From assembly GCA_963565915.1 (NCBI GenBank), contig OY751490.1, positions 2,418,001-2,482,000 of the forward strand: DNA of 64,000 bases, in the 5' to 3' direction. Shown one piece after another: positions 52,363 to 63,161 of the stretch (the first letter of the stretch is position 1; the number at the start of each line of letters is the position of its first letter). The notes below the pieces were generated by a model. It ran no database searches. It was not told where the DNA came from and saw only the letters and a list, made by a program, of their open reading frames with translations. This DNA comes from Entoloma clypeatum (lineage: Eukaryota; Basidiomycota; Agaricomycetes; Agaricales; Entolomataceae). A program made the position numbers and the translations under genes.

Positions 52363-54671
52363 TTATTCGAATCTAATGGGTTCAATCTTTTGAGGAGATG
52401 GCAAGGATAGTCCCCCACGTTTTGTTGGCGTCGTCCCTACCTGTGTCTGCGAAGGAATATTGCACCCGGAAGACACAGGCGGAGACTTCGTTAGCCCAGT
52501 GGGGGGTCGACCGATAAGCCGGGAGACAGTGTAAGGAAGCTCGTAACCAGACGTTATGGCACAAGCAATATAACGAGCCAACTCGAGGTGCAAAGTCGGG
52601 TAGTATGTTGTTGATGCTTTTCGCGAAATCTGCAGCAAGGCAGTCAGAATTATAGAAAGGATCGTCCACCGTCTGCCGACGTACGAGGATGATGCGCTCG
52701 AGTCCCGAAAGAAAAAGATCAGAGTGGAATCGATAAGCCGAGTGTTCATGATCTCTCGGCAGATTCAAATCTTCCGCAGCTCTCGCAAGGGCGGTCATAA
52801 GCCGTAGGTGAGTCGTCTGTTTGATAGTTATTAGAGAATCTCCGCTGTGGTGAAGAGTCTTACGAAGTATCCTATGGCCTCAAATTCAACCCCGCCTGTC
52901 ATGCCTCCAGGGGCTCTAGGTTTTTCAACCTTTCCTTCGTCTGTTTCGGAAAGGACCCAGATGGTGTTGTTTGGATGACAGAATACCCAAAAGTAGTCCC
53001 GGCAGATGTCCGACAGTTCCTGAAAGTATGTCTTGTATATTCTGGGACGGTGTAATGATTCTATGAAGGCGTGTGGCGAGATGGAGTTCCCAGGAGATTC
53101 GGTAGGAGGAGGGGCGGGCGTGAGGAGGAGTGCACGAATAAGGGAGAAGAGGTTCCTGTGAGGCACCGGGAGTGTAATAATGACGCGATTGGAGTAATTC
53201 GAGTCTGCTTCCCAAGATTCACGGTGGGGACGCGTTCGATCATCGCTATTCCCAAAAGGTGGTAAGGAGGAAGAGGGATATATTTCAAATAGTATAAGCA
53301 GAAGATCTGCTATTAATTGACGCGTCGCAACGTCTCCTGGCTTCTTGTCCGAGTAGAGCAACGCGATTAACTGCACGAAAGGCATAGGACACGAGCTTCG
53401 TAGAGCAAAGCATCCAATGGAAGATGTAGAAAGAGCCTTGAAGCAGCGTAGGAGCTCGTGAAGAATTTTATCATCGTGTTGTTCTTCTCTGTGAAAATAA
53501 TTCCTCGGATGAGATAGTGTCCCGTCCCCTTCGAAATGGGGAAATGGTGTTAATTGACGAACCTCCATTCAACCTCTAAAATTTCATTCAGTCTTGTGAG
53601 AAGAGCTGAATACCCACCAAGCGCCAAAAATTCTTCAGACCAACTAGACTAAATGTTCGGCCGAAATGGATCGAAGGCTTGGGTAATCCATACCTAGCTG
53701 TCTCATTTCGCAATAATAACCTCAGCTTCTTGATGTCTTCGACGTCCAGTTGGATACTTGATTTACTGGAGAGGATGCTGAAAAATCTCGTGGGTGAGAT
53801 ATTCTTTCCTGCTGCGGACTTTTCTTTGCCCTGCTTAGCAGAGCTGAGGTCCACAGTGGAACCAGACGCAGGCAGACGCACCTGGCTGCGGAAAAGCATA
53901 TTGGAGGCGTCGTACGAGAGGCCACGCATGTGTGCACTCGACTTTCGGGAGGCCGGGGACCCGCCAACAGACGGCACATGATGGGAAGAAACCTGGCCAC
54001 CTGCGAACGGTGTATGTGGTGGTTGAAGAACCTCGTGTCCACGGTAGGTCATACTAGCCCGTGGTGAAGCAATAGATTCGATACTGTGTGCCCTGTGGAG
54101 AGTAGCGGCGCGCGAGGTCGCTGGAGCTGAGAGAGGCGTGGAAGGGTCGCCAGTGATGACCATGGTCTGAGAGGATTTGAGCATCGCAGCCTTGACAGTA
54201 GCATCCATTCCGACTAGTTTAGGCCGTAAGATAGAAGGAATCTGCAGATCATCCTGACGGTTCGTTTGGAGGTCACGTCCAAACTGCTCTGTTCGGGTAG
54301 ATCCAACTTACAAGAAGTTTATCGAACGCCATGTTCATGCCAAACCCATCTGGCGACTGTTGGTCGTGTACATCGTTGCCCTTCTTCGTGTCACCGCGTC
54401 TCTTCTTATCATGGGACTGCGCCAGTCCCTTGCTCTTCGATGCAGGAGGCAGAACTGCACCACCAGGCATATTCTCTTTGCCATTTAGATCGCCCAAGTT
54501 TGTAATCATGGTAAAATCGGTTGATGGTATCCTCTTAGCTGGGAGGATCCCTTTGAACATGATTATTTGGTGATGAGAGGAAGTCTTGTTTGAATTGCGA
54601 ACAAGCAACACGCGACGGAACACGTGATCGTTGACATTGGACCCCTCCTTAAGTTCAAACATCTCGACCAT
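52363..54671 (-). CDS. Formin GTPase-binding (GBD/FH3-type armadillo) protein
   Basis: Six exons resolve in frame: 54312-54671, 53694-54253, 53563-53643, 52864-53488, 52685-52816, 52363-52629; introns 47-74 bp; 674 residues. The N-terminus has the Drf_GBD-like blocks FDKLLDDLQIPSILRPKL and MDATVKAAMLKSSQTM. A Ser-rich linker follows, then DVEDIKKLRLLLRNETA and WSEEFLALGGYSALLTRLN, then an armadillo-like part (HDDKILHELLRCFKALS, DVATRQLIADLLLILFEIYP). There is no FH1 proline tract or FH2 actin-nucleating domain, so it is not itself a formin. Rho-GTPase binding in polarity or actin control is inferred. The start is the ATG of MVEMFELK. The ACBP gene lies 211 bp upstream on the same strand. Confidence 0.85.
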
Positions 54672-54882
54672 TTTCTCTCCTGCGCTCACCGAACTTCAGA
54701 ACTGACATTCAGTACATATAATTGGCATGCTGGCCCATTTATACGCCACGTCTGTATACTTACTGAACACTCTGGAAGCTTATGCGATAATGTGGGTCCT
54801 CCCAAATATGTAGGCCACAGGATTGATATACGGAGAATTCCTTAAATGAAAGTCACGCCGGTGAATTTGTCGAGCCCGCCTT

Positions 54883-55411
54883 TCAAGCGGCCTCGATTTC
54901 AGCGATGTACCCCTTTGAGGTGTCGTCGTTGACCTTCTTGAGGATCTATGATGAAAATAATCGAGATCGAAATACTCCTCCAGAGACAAGCGGAGTACTC
55001 ACCTCCAATAGCTTCTGAACGTACTTGTCCCATGCCTCATCCTTAGTCGTACCCTTGACTTCCGTCCATGCATCCCTGTTGATATCAGATCGGGGCTCGG
55101 TGGATATGATGCGACTAATGGAACTGACCACTTGGCTTTGCCCGTGAAGTCGAGCAGTCCAGGACGAGTTGTATCATTGTCCCCTAAGTTAGCTAAATTG
55201 CTAATATGAGCATCCCCCAAATGAGTGGAGAGTGCCTCCACTGGCCTTGCTTGAAGTATTTGTAGAACTAACAGAAGATCAGATTTTTTCGATGAGTTAG
55301 TATGCAGAGTTCACTCACGTAGAGTTGATCATCTTGACTGGGCTTTATTGGACCATCCTTTGGCAGACCTGCAATGATCGTGACTGCTTTGTCGAACTTT
55401 GCTTGGCTCAT
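54883..55411 (-). CDS. Acyl-CoA-binding protein
   Basis: A small cytosolic carrier of long-chain acyl-CoA esters. Exon 1 (55319-55411) encodes FDKAVTIIAGLPKDGPIKPS and QDDQLY. Exon 2 starts at 55267 with FYKYFKQ. Exon 3 carries TTRPGLLDFTGKAKW, then WDAWTEVKGTTKDEAWDKYV, and the last exon ends with TSKGYIAEIEAA and TGA at 54883-54885. These are the ACBP signature blocks, including YKQ-type and KWDAW residues. The exon 2/3 junction is unresolved: a GC-AG intron gives the shortest in-frame protein, and a GT donor needs an internal acceptor that adds a few residues. It shares a 332-bp divergent promoter with the PH-domain gene. Confidence 0.9.
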
Positions 55412-55743
55412 AAGTGGAAAAGGGTAAGAGTTGATAATAGTCGATAAGATGTATCATCAACCTTTATCGATTGCGTCAGGTGATTGGAATTGGCCTAAAG
55501 AGAGCCTTTGCAACCATACAACAGAAGATCTACATAGCGACACTGCAATGTGGAACAGCGTAGATACTAGTCTGCGACTCAGCCGGTGAGGGCTCTTTGC
55601 GGAAGAGAAGAAACAGTGTAGGGGCCTTATTGTTGTCAGCAGTCCTGGTTTCTTCGAAAAACATCACGTGATCTTCTCGCCAGCATACCCTGCCAAGATT
55701 TCCGACAGGCCAACGGCGTCAAGTACTTCCACCCATTCCCCTC
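55412..55743. promoter_or_regulatory. Shared divergent promoter region
   Basis: 332 bp between the ATGs of the acyl-CoA-binding protein (-) and the dual-PH protein (+). No TATA box stands out. Confidence 0.5.
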
Positions 55744-57356
55744 ATGTCTCCCACTGTGACACCTCCTACACCTCAGGAAATACATCGTAAGCTCTCAATA
55801 CATTCGGTGACCAGAAGCGTCAAGGTCGAGTCGTCACTATCACTTGCCTTACCATTTCTCTGTTTTGATGATTCAACAGATTTCGAATGTTTCTTCTGAA
55901 GGTGCTGTCTCTGGAACAGAGTCAGATTCAGACCCCGTAGTGTTGTCAGGCGTCTTGAGCCACGTTGCTAGCCTACATGTCGGCCCTTCGTCGTTGCAGC
56001 AACCTTTATCAGTCATCGCGGAGCGGGGATCTGGCAGCGGTGAAGATTCCGAGGAGGAGCAGGAGGAGGAGGAGGAGGAGGAAGAAGAAGAAGAAGAAGA
56101 AGAAGAAGAAGAAGAAGAAGGTGGTTGGAGGTCGGCGGACATCGGGGCACCTGTTGATGAAGGTGTGATAAAATCAGGATATCTACGGAAAAAGGGTGAA
56201 CGGCGAAAGGTGCTCATACTGTTCACGGGTTTCCTGAGCTACTATTAACACTGACTCAGACTTGGAAAAAACGGTGGTTCGTTTTGCGGACAGCTCATCT
56301 GGCCTACTACAAGACCTCCGCAGAATATGAACTCCTTCGCCTCCTCGAGCTTTCAGATGTACACTCTTGCACGCCAGTCATCCTCAAGAGGCACGAGAAT
56401 ACTTTTGGTCTGATCTCACCATTTCGGACTTATTATCTCCAAGCGAAAACACGAAATGAAGTCGAAGAATGGGTCCAAGCCATCGAAGACGCAAGACAGT
56501 CTTTGAGAACCACCTCAACTCAAATTTCTCTATCGAGTCCCATCCCCATACCTACTTCACAACGGCGGTCATCCTCGTATCCGTATCCTCCCGCAACATC
56601 CTCTCCAACTGCCCGTACACCTCTGTACAACCTGACGACATCGTCCGATTCAGAAGATGCTTCACCTACCCATCAGGTAACATACTTTTCTTCTCCACCA
56701 GATTCAACATCTGTGGCATCTGCGCCGAAAAAATCACCCAGCTCGGTTCCCAATGATTCGAGCAAAGTAATACTGGCTGGCTACCTCATGAAATGCGGCT
56801 CGAAGCGTCGCAATTGGAGAAAGCGTTGGTTCACCCTTACAAGAGAGAAACTTGCGTATTCCGGGAGCCATATGGTAGTCTTTGTTCCGTCCTACTTTCT
56901 CAAGATTCTAAGTTTCCCCTTTTGAAGGATACAAAACCCCACAGACAATTCTCGTTTTCACAAATACTTGATGCCCTCGAGTATGACCTCCCCTCTGCTA
57001 GGCATAATCCCCCAACCCCCGCTCCTTCAATTTCTCCTGGCTCAGATACCGATGATCCCTATGCGACTCATACATTCAAAATCGTGACCACGAAGCGAAC
57101 CTTATTACTCTGCGCACCCACGGAGGAGGACGAAATCAAGTGGCTGGGTGCCGTTCGTGCGCTCATTGCCCGACGATCCACCACCACATTGTCTGGAGAG
57201 TCGACGTCGCACGGAATGGCTCCATCCCGTATTGCTGAAGGTATATTAAGCTCCGGATCTCCAGTAGCAGGAAATGCTGCCCTCAGAAGCAAGGCCCGGC
57301 GACCTAGCATCAGCGCGTCATCTTCCCATCCAGACAGCACGCAGGAAACCCATTAG
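55744..57356 (+). CDS. Dual pleckstrin-homology domain protein (Opy1-like)
   Basis: Four exons in frame: 55744-55806, 55880-56209, 56260-56874, 56928-57356; 478 residues. An acidic region contains an uninterrupted run of about 20 glutamates (56061-56121, gaggag/gaagaa microsatellite). First PH domain: GVIKSGYLRKKGERRK, TWKKRWFVLRTAHLAYYK, ending NEVEEWVQAIEDARQSL. A Ser/Pro-rich linker follows. Second PH domain: LAGYLMKCGSKRRNWRKRWF through FKIVTTKRTLLLCAPTEEDE and IKWLGAVRALIA. Both end with the conserved tryptophan helix. Yeast Opy1 also consists of two PH domains and binds PI(4,5)P2; a phosphoinositide sensor at the plasma membrane is inferred. Confidence 0.88.
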
Positions 57357-57997
57357 GTGATTGTTTTGCCTCCCACCAACACCGGGTCGACGTTGTCATT
57401 CAGCATTAACTTGCTAGACCATATCACTACACACTGTCATGGTATCCATTGAAATCGCCGTCAAGGTTCTGATTAATTCTACATCCCGCGACGCAATCAT
57501 TCGTTCATCAAATGTCGAACTCGTCGCCTTACAAGTCTTCTGGTCCCTCGACGAACTAATACTCCGCGAAGGGCGGCACCCACGGGACCAAGCTGGAATG
57601 ATGTGATTGGCCGAGGCGTAGTTTGCTGTACAGGGAATGAAATATTCCGGGCACAACGGCAAGAAACATTGCTTTACTCCCAGTTATCAGAACAAGAGAC
57701 ATGTGTGGAGAGAGAGGGGATAGAGTTCAGGGTTGCCTCGTGTTCGAGAGTGCTAGCCCGATTTGGTGAGGTCTGGAGGACCCCGGCAACCTTAACAGCA
57801 TTCGAATTGTCCTTCTCTGAAATCTCTTTGCAGCCACACTTCCTTGTCCTTATAATTCTTCGCCATGACACTCAATCTTTGTCCCTTGTTCGCCCCAACC
57901 CGTTTTCGGTTTGATATCTTGTACGAATAAGTGGTTTTATCCTTGTATCAGTCACCCATCACTCTCCCAATTCCTATCGACTATAAACTCTGAGTTC
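57357..57997. other. Intergenic region
   Basis: 641 bp between the PH-domain gene and the first transcription factor. Short frames on both strands show no recognisable domain or convincing splice pattern. It presumably contains the terminator of the former and the promoter of the latter. Confidence 0.5.
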
Positions 57998-60158
57998 ATG
58001 CCTGCAGCTCAAACAACTCCATCTAAACGAGGAACGCCGAAAGCAAAGGGTGCGGTTCGCGCAAAGTCTGGCTGCTACACGTGCAGAATTCGTAGGAAGG
58101 TTAGTGGTTCCCAGACTGCCTCTGCGTCTGGTCTCAAGAAGTGACCTAGAAATGCGACGAGCAACTTTTCGATGGCAGATGTCGGACGTGCGTCCGTCTG
58201 AGGCTAGAATGCCTTGGTTTCGGGCCAAAGCGGCCCGAGTGGTTGAGAGTGAGTCGTTGGTATCAGGTCAGATTGCCACTGACGCTTCCTGTGCGCCACA
58301 CAGGAAACGCGCAATGTCACCGACGTCAGAGAAAAAATCAAGAATTTTCTCGCATCCCATGGTATGATTAAAGGACACACGGGGTCGGTTCTCCCTCAGG
58401 ACTCTGATGACCACGAGTTGCCGACGCTGCGCTTGAGTGACGAGACTAGTGATTCCTCACAGAGCCCTCCCACTCCAACGTTGTCACTCTCCAGCTGCAG
58501 TGACACGCTCTCAACCTCCGGTAGTCTTACCACGGGCCACCCGTATGTCCTGTCTTCTGCTCGTGAGGAACAATTCTGGGATGCTACTACCTCGCTGGAA
58601 TACTCGCATCCGGGTCAGTTTTACGTTTATTTCCGTCCATTCTGGGTTCACTCATGCTTGATTTTAGGTATATCCCCATCTGCACTTTTGAGACCTGAAT
58701 CACCTTTTTCCCCTCGAGGATCTATTCACGACTACCTCCCTGCCCTCGAATCCACTACTAGCTTAGTACAATGTAAGAACCTGTATTATCAATGAGAATC
58801 GTAATACATAGTACTCAATCCTGTCTCCAGCACCCGCGACGCAGAGTTTATTTTCTCGCTTGTCCCATTTTCAGTTCAACGAAGAAGAGTACGACATGTA
58901 TTTCGACAATTGCCCCAATGCTTCAAATTTGCCTCGCAATCCGACAGTGTGGGTCCCAGTAGAACTAACAGATGGTATGGTGCAACACTATATTCAAAAT
59001 GTCGTCTATCTTCAATACCTCTTTGCCGCCGACGGAACGATCCTCGCCATAATCACCGAGACCATATCTCACAAACGCACTCGAGAAGCCGCGAGGCTCC
59101 TTGCCTCTGTCCATAATTATCGATTCTACCGCCCTCAGGAACATGCCTTTCAGCAGATGTACGTACGAGAACGCCTCGAATCTCTCAATTCACTTCTGTC
59201 TTCCGTGACATCTGAAGCCGGAGATGCAATTGCTGCACTGCATGTGGTTTCGTCGATCCTATTCGATGGTGGCCAGGGATCATGGAAGAAATGGCTTGCA
59301 GTTGCGAATCGCTACGTCGATAACCTGTTTGGACGCTGGCCTGATTCTCCAGGAGAGGTGCTTCTCCACTGTTCGCCGAAAGACGCTTTCATTATAAAGA
59401 CGACGTTATGGTTCGACGTCTTGGCATCAGTGACTACCCAGGAAGTGCCTCACTTCCTCCCAACAATTCGAGGGATGTTTGGTCCTCAAGGCCCCAAATG
59501 TGATGATGCATGCACGCAGTATTCCATGATGTCCCCGATGGGTTGCGAGAACGTCGTCGTTTGGGCATTAGCCGAAACCTCTGCTCTTGCCCATTGGAAA
59601 GCAGTCCAGCAGAGCAAAGGGTGTCTGAGTATGCCTGACCTGGTGTACGCGGCCCATCGCATCGAAAGCCATGCGTATGATAACATGAGCAACTACCCGA
59701 GTCAGCCACGCGTCAACTTCCCCACTGGCGATGTACAGGGTCACCGACAAGTTGCCTCGGAAATATTCCGGGCTGCTGCTCGGTTATATTTGCGGACAGT
59801 CGTATCGGGGGACCACCCTCAAGTCCCTGAAATCAAGCAGAGCGTCAAGAAGATGATACAATGTATTCAGGACATAGATCATGCGCCCCTGGACCCGACG
59901 GATGGTCAACAGACTCTGTCAGGATCCATCGTGCGAAGTACCGTGTTCGGATTCTTCATTTGTGGAGCGTTCGCAGACGACGCGGACAGTCAAGCCATCG
60001 TATTTGAACAATTGCGACGTGAAGGCGACGGTGCTGGCAACTGTGGATCGGTGCGGAAGCTTTTGGAAGAGCTTCAGGTCGGGGCCAGGTGCCGTGCGGC
60101 AGACCAAGCCGTTCCGTGGCGTCAACTTCTGAAGGACACGGAGACTTTACTTGTTTAA
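57998..60158 (+). CDS. Zn2Cys6 transcription factor with Fungal_trans_2-like region (copy 1)
   Basis: Five exons in frame: 57998-58099, 58150-58248, 58304-58613, 58668-58772, 58831-60158; introns 50-58 bp; 647 residues. A basic N-terminus leads to the zinc cluster CYTCRIRRKKC and CRTCVRLRLEC (C26, C29, C36, C45, C48, C55: CX2CX6CX8CX2CX6C), with the cluster halves split by intron 1. The tail FGPKRPEWLR follows. A Ser/Pro-rich linker is followed by a large helical regulatory domain (MVQHYIQNVVYLQYLF, LLASVHNYRFYR, DAIAALHVVSSILFDGGQGSW, FDVLASVTTQEVPHFLP). Such proteins bind CGG triplets in the nucleus; the target is unknown. The cluster and domain order match the gene 0.6 kb downstream. Confidence 0.9.
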
Positions 60159-60763
60159 TGATGCTAACAGTGTAGTTAGATACTAATTATGGATTGTTTG
60201 GTAAGTCCATTGTGGTCGGAGGCTTACGAAGGACGACTGCAACGGGATTGACAAGGTAGCAATAGCAACGGCAGTCGAGACTTGGGCGATCTTGAGGCAC
60301 AGAAGTAGGAGCGATCAGATAATGAGGCACGGGGATTGAGAAGGCGGGAGAGTCATAGTTATGTTAGAGGTTGATGATGGAGTCGGAGTAAGCGTCGAGC
60401 CGCGTCGCTTTGAAGAAGAGTCCGATGGAGAAGGGGCGGCGGAGGGACATGCGAGGGATTTGGAAGCGAACACAGGAACACGGTGACGCCGATCACCGTG
60501 TCGGGGTTAGTCAGGTCAACTCCCCACTACTTACCACCACAAAATTCAATTAATTTCCTATTATCTCTCCATGTCCTCTTCCCTTACTCTGTCAGGCCTT
60601 TGTAACACACCGTTCTCTATCAGATCCTCCACCAACCCTTTCCGAATATTGACCATCACGTCCACACAACTCCTCCGACCCGTATCTTTAAAGCTCTCTC
60701 CGATACCTTGTCAGCCCTTTCTTTTCTCAACCCTCTGTCCGCCCCTCCCCTGACCCAATCAAA
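60159..60763. promoter_or_regulatory. Region between the two transcription factor genes
   Basis: 605 bp with no gene. A perfect inverted repeat ACACGGTGA-cgccga-TCACCGTGT at 60478-60501 lies 263 bp upstream of the second ATG. It contains CGG and CCG separated by 12 bp, the form of a site for a Zn2Cys6 dimer. The 60 bp before the ATG are pyrimidine-rich (cccctcccctgaccc). Confidence 0.5.
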
Positions 60764-63161
60764 ATGCACAGCTCACCCAGGCCAACGCGATCTCCTCCGC
60801 CGTCCACCATGGTTCAGCTCCCACAACCTATTGACCCCGCATCCAGGAGCATACGCACCCCCAGCCATCAAACACTCAGTATTTCCCGTATCCCTTCCGC
60901 CAGCAAGGGTGGATGTTGGTGAGTCTCATACCGTCGTGTTCCCTGAACATCACTAACTTGATTCAGGACCTGTCGATTACGACGAAAAGTTTGTCCTTGA
61001 CCCAGCTGCCAGATCACGGCTGACATCTCGCGTTTCCTTTAGAAATGTGACGAGCAACGCGAAGGCGATTCGTGCCGGACCTGCATGCGCCTCACCATCA
61101 AGTGCTTGGGCTGGGGCCCCAAACGTCCAGAGTGGATGCGTGTACGTCGCGTCCTTACTCCGTTCAAATTCATTAGTAATCTGGCTCGACATCACAGGAC
61201 AAACAAGCCGTGGAGGCCTACAAAGCTGACATCAAAGCACAGCTCACCCGTGCAGGCCTCATCCGAGGGCAGCCACGTTCATCATTCCGTTCGAATCCCC
61301 CCTCTGCGAGCCCCGAACAACCGCGCTCCGAGCTTTACCACAGTCATTCCGCCACAGACGCAACCACTCCATCAACCCAGCCCTTCGATCACCCTGACTA
61401 TAGGTATAATTACTTGAACCCGCTCCAAAGGCAACATCAAACCGATGATCATAAAATGATCCCTAACATGCCTGGTCAGCGTATCCCTGCTTTACTTCGT
61501 CATCATCGTCTGACGAACCATCAGGTCCTTCAGCTTTCCACCAAATTGCGGATTACCACGATCCGACTTTTAACGGACTGGATTTACATACACCCTTTTT
61601 CCCCTATCCCCCGTCTGTTACGCCGATCTCGTCATCATCAGACTCACTCAACCTTGATTTTTCTCACCTTGGAGGGCCAGAACAGAGCACATTCGAGTTT
61701 GACTTGCGACCTGCCTCGCCCCTTGCCCCATCATCATCTTTCCCTGTCGGCCAAAGCACTAGTGTGCAAGAACACATCATTTATTACTTTGAGCATGTCC
61801 GCAAAATACAACTCATCTTCGCTGGAAACACGTTCACCAATGCCACATATTCTGTAGGTTTTGATGAATTCCGGCCATATATATTTTCCCTTGACTATCT
61901 TCTCTCTAGACGATAGTACAAGAACCGACAGGAGCAGTGGCGAATGCTGTCTGTGCACTAGCAAGTTTGCACTTCACCAGAAAGCGCGTCGCGGAGGGCT
62001 TGGAGGCACCAGACCCAAATCCAGAGCATTCTTACGCGATGTACTTTTACAACGAGGCTCTCTTCCAGCTTGATGCCGCAAGACACGTGCGGCATCTAAA
62101 TGAGAGTGATGCTCTCGCGGCTTTGCATCTTGTCGTCTTCTCTCAGCTTTCAGGCGGCGAGACTGTTTGGCAGCCTGCTTTCCAAGTCATGTGTGACTGG
62201 CTAGCCACAACTAGCCTCCTTACCAAAGACAATCCGTCATCGAGCCTCCGTGCTCTGAGCCCATCAGGTCAGTTGCTCGTGAAGACAACGCTGGTGCGTC
62301 AGCATATGAACTGTCCGAAAACTATCTAATCCGTTGCTTTTCCAGTGGTTCGATACCTTCTCAAGCGTTACCCAGTTCCGCCCACCTAAGTATTTCGGGC
62401 TTTTGAAGAAACTGATGGGTGGGCAGGACTCGATTGCTGCTGCAGAGAAGCATCATTTTCTGCGCATGGATCTCGTAACGGGGTGTCCCGACGAAGTATT
62501 GCTCGCATTTGCCGAAGCTGCTACGTTGGCTCACTGGAAAGTCACGGAACAGCGCAACAGAACAATGAGCTCTCGAGAACTTGTCCGGCGGGGCGACGAG
62601 ATTGAAAACCGGCTTCGTCAACATCAGTCAGAGGCATTGTCTTCGAGTGGCGTCGATCAGGCTCCGCTGCATCCCAATGTTCCGTCGACGGGTCCCATCG
62701 GCGAGGTGGACACGCCATTTCCGGATGAAGAATCGCGCCCGCTGGTTGCAAAAATATTCTGCGAGGCCGCTATCCTGTTTCTCAACATGATCCTTAGCAG
62801 TGCAAACCCAGGTGCATACTTTAGTAGTTGAAACGAATTTTCGCTTACTGTGCATCATATAGGTGTAGCAGAGATCCGAGAATCAGTCGAGAAAACCATG
62901 CAATTGTTGAAACAACTAATCCCATCAAACGTGGACCGCGCACTGGTCTTTCCCATATGTCTAGCAGGGAGTATGTCAGATGACTGCGACCATCGGGATC
63001 TATTCCGGGAACGGCTACAGAGTCTCGATGGGAGCGTTGGAAACGTGGTTCAAACATGTTCCGTCATGGAAGCAGTCTGGCGAAAACGCGACGTCACTGC
63101 AGGAACAGTCGATTTCCGTGAAACGCTGCGAGATCAGAGCCCAAAGTTACTTTTGATCTGA
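60764..63161 (+). CDS. Zn2Cys6 transcription factor with Fungal_trans_2-like region (copy 2)
   Basis: Exons: 60764-60918, 60967-60988, 61043-61141, 61198-61403, 61480-61853, 61910-62293, 62346-62811, 62863-63161; about 667 residues. The zinc cluster is assembled from three exons: GGCW, TCRLRRK, then KCDEQREGDSCRTCMRLTIKC, followed by GWGPKRPEWMR. Regulatory domain: EHIIYYFEHVRKIQLIFAGN, TGAVANAVCALASLHFTRK, SDALAALHLVVFSQLSGGET, WFDTFSSVTQFRPPKY, CEAAILFLNMILSS. All joins are in phase except exon 4 to exon 5, which is off by one base. A different donor, a sequencing error or a real frameshift must explain that. It is paralogous to the upstream gene in both the cluster and the C-terminal domain. 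Confidence 0.86.

Noticed and set aside
46966..63161. A secondary-metabolite cluster around the two transcription factors
   Set aside because: The neighbours are housekeeping or signalling-type genes; no synthase, oxygenase or transporter is present.
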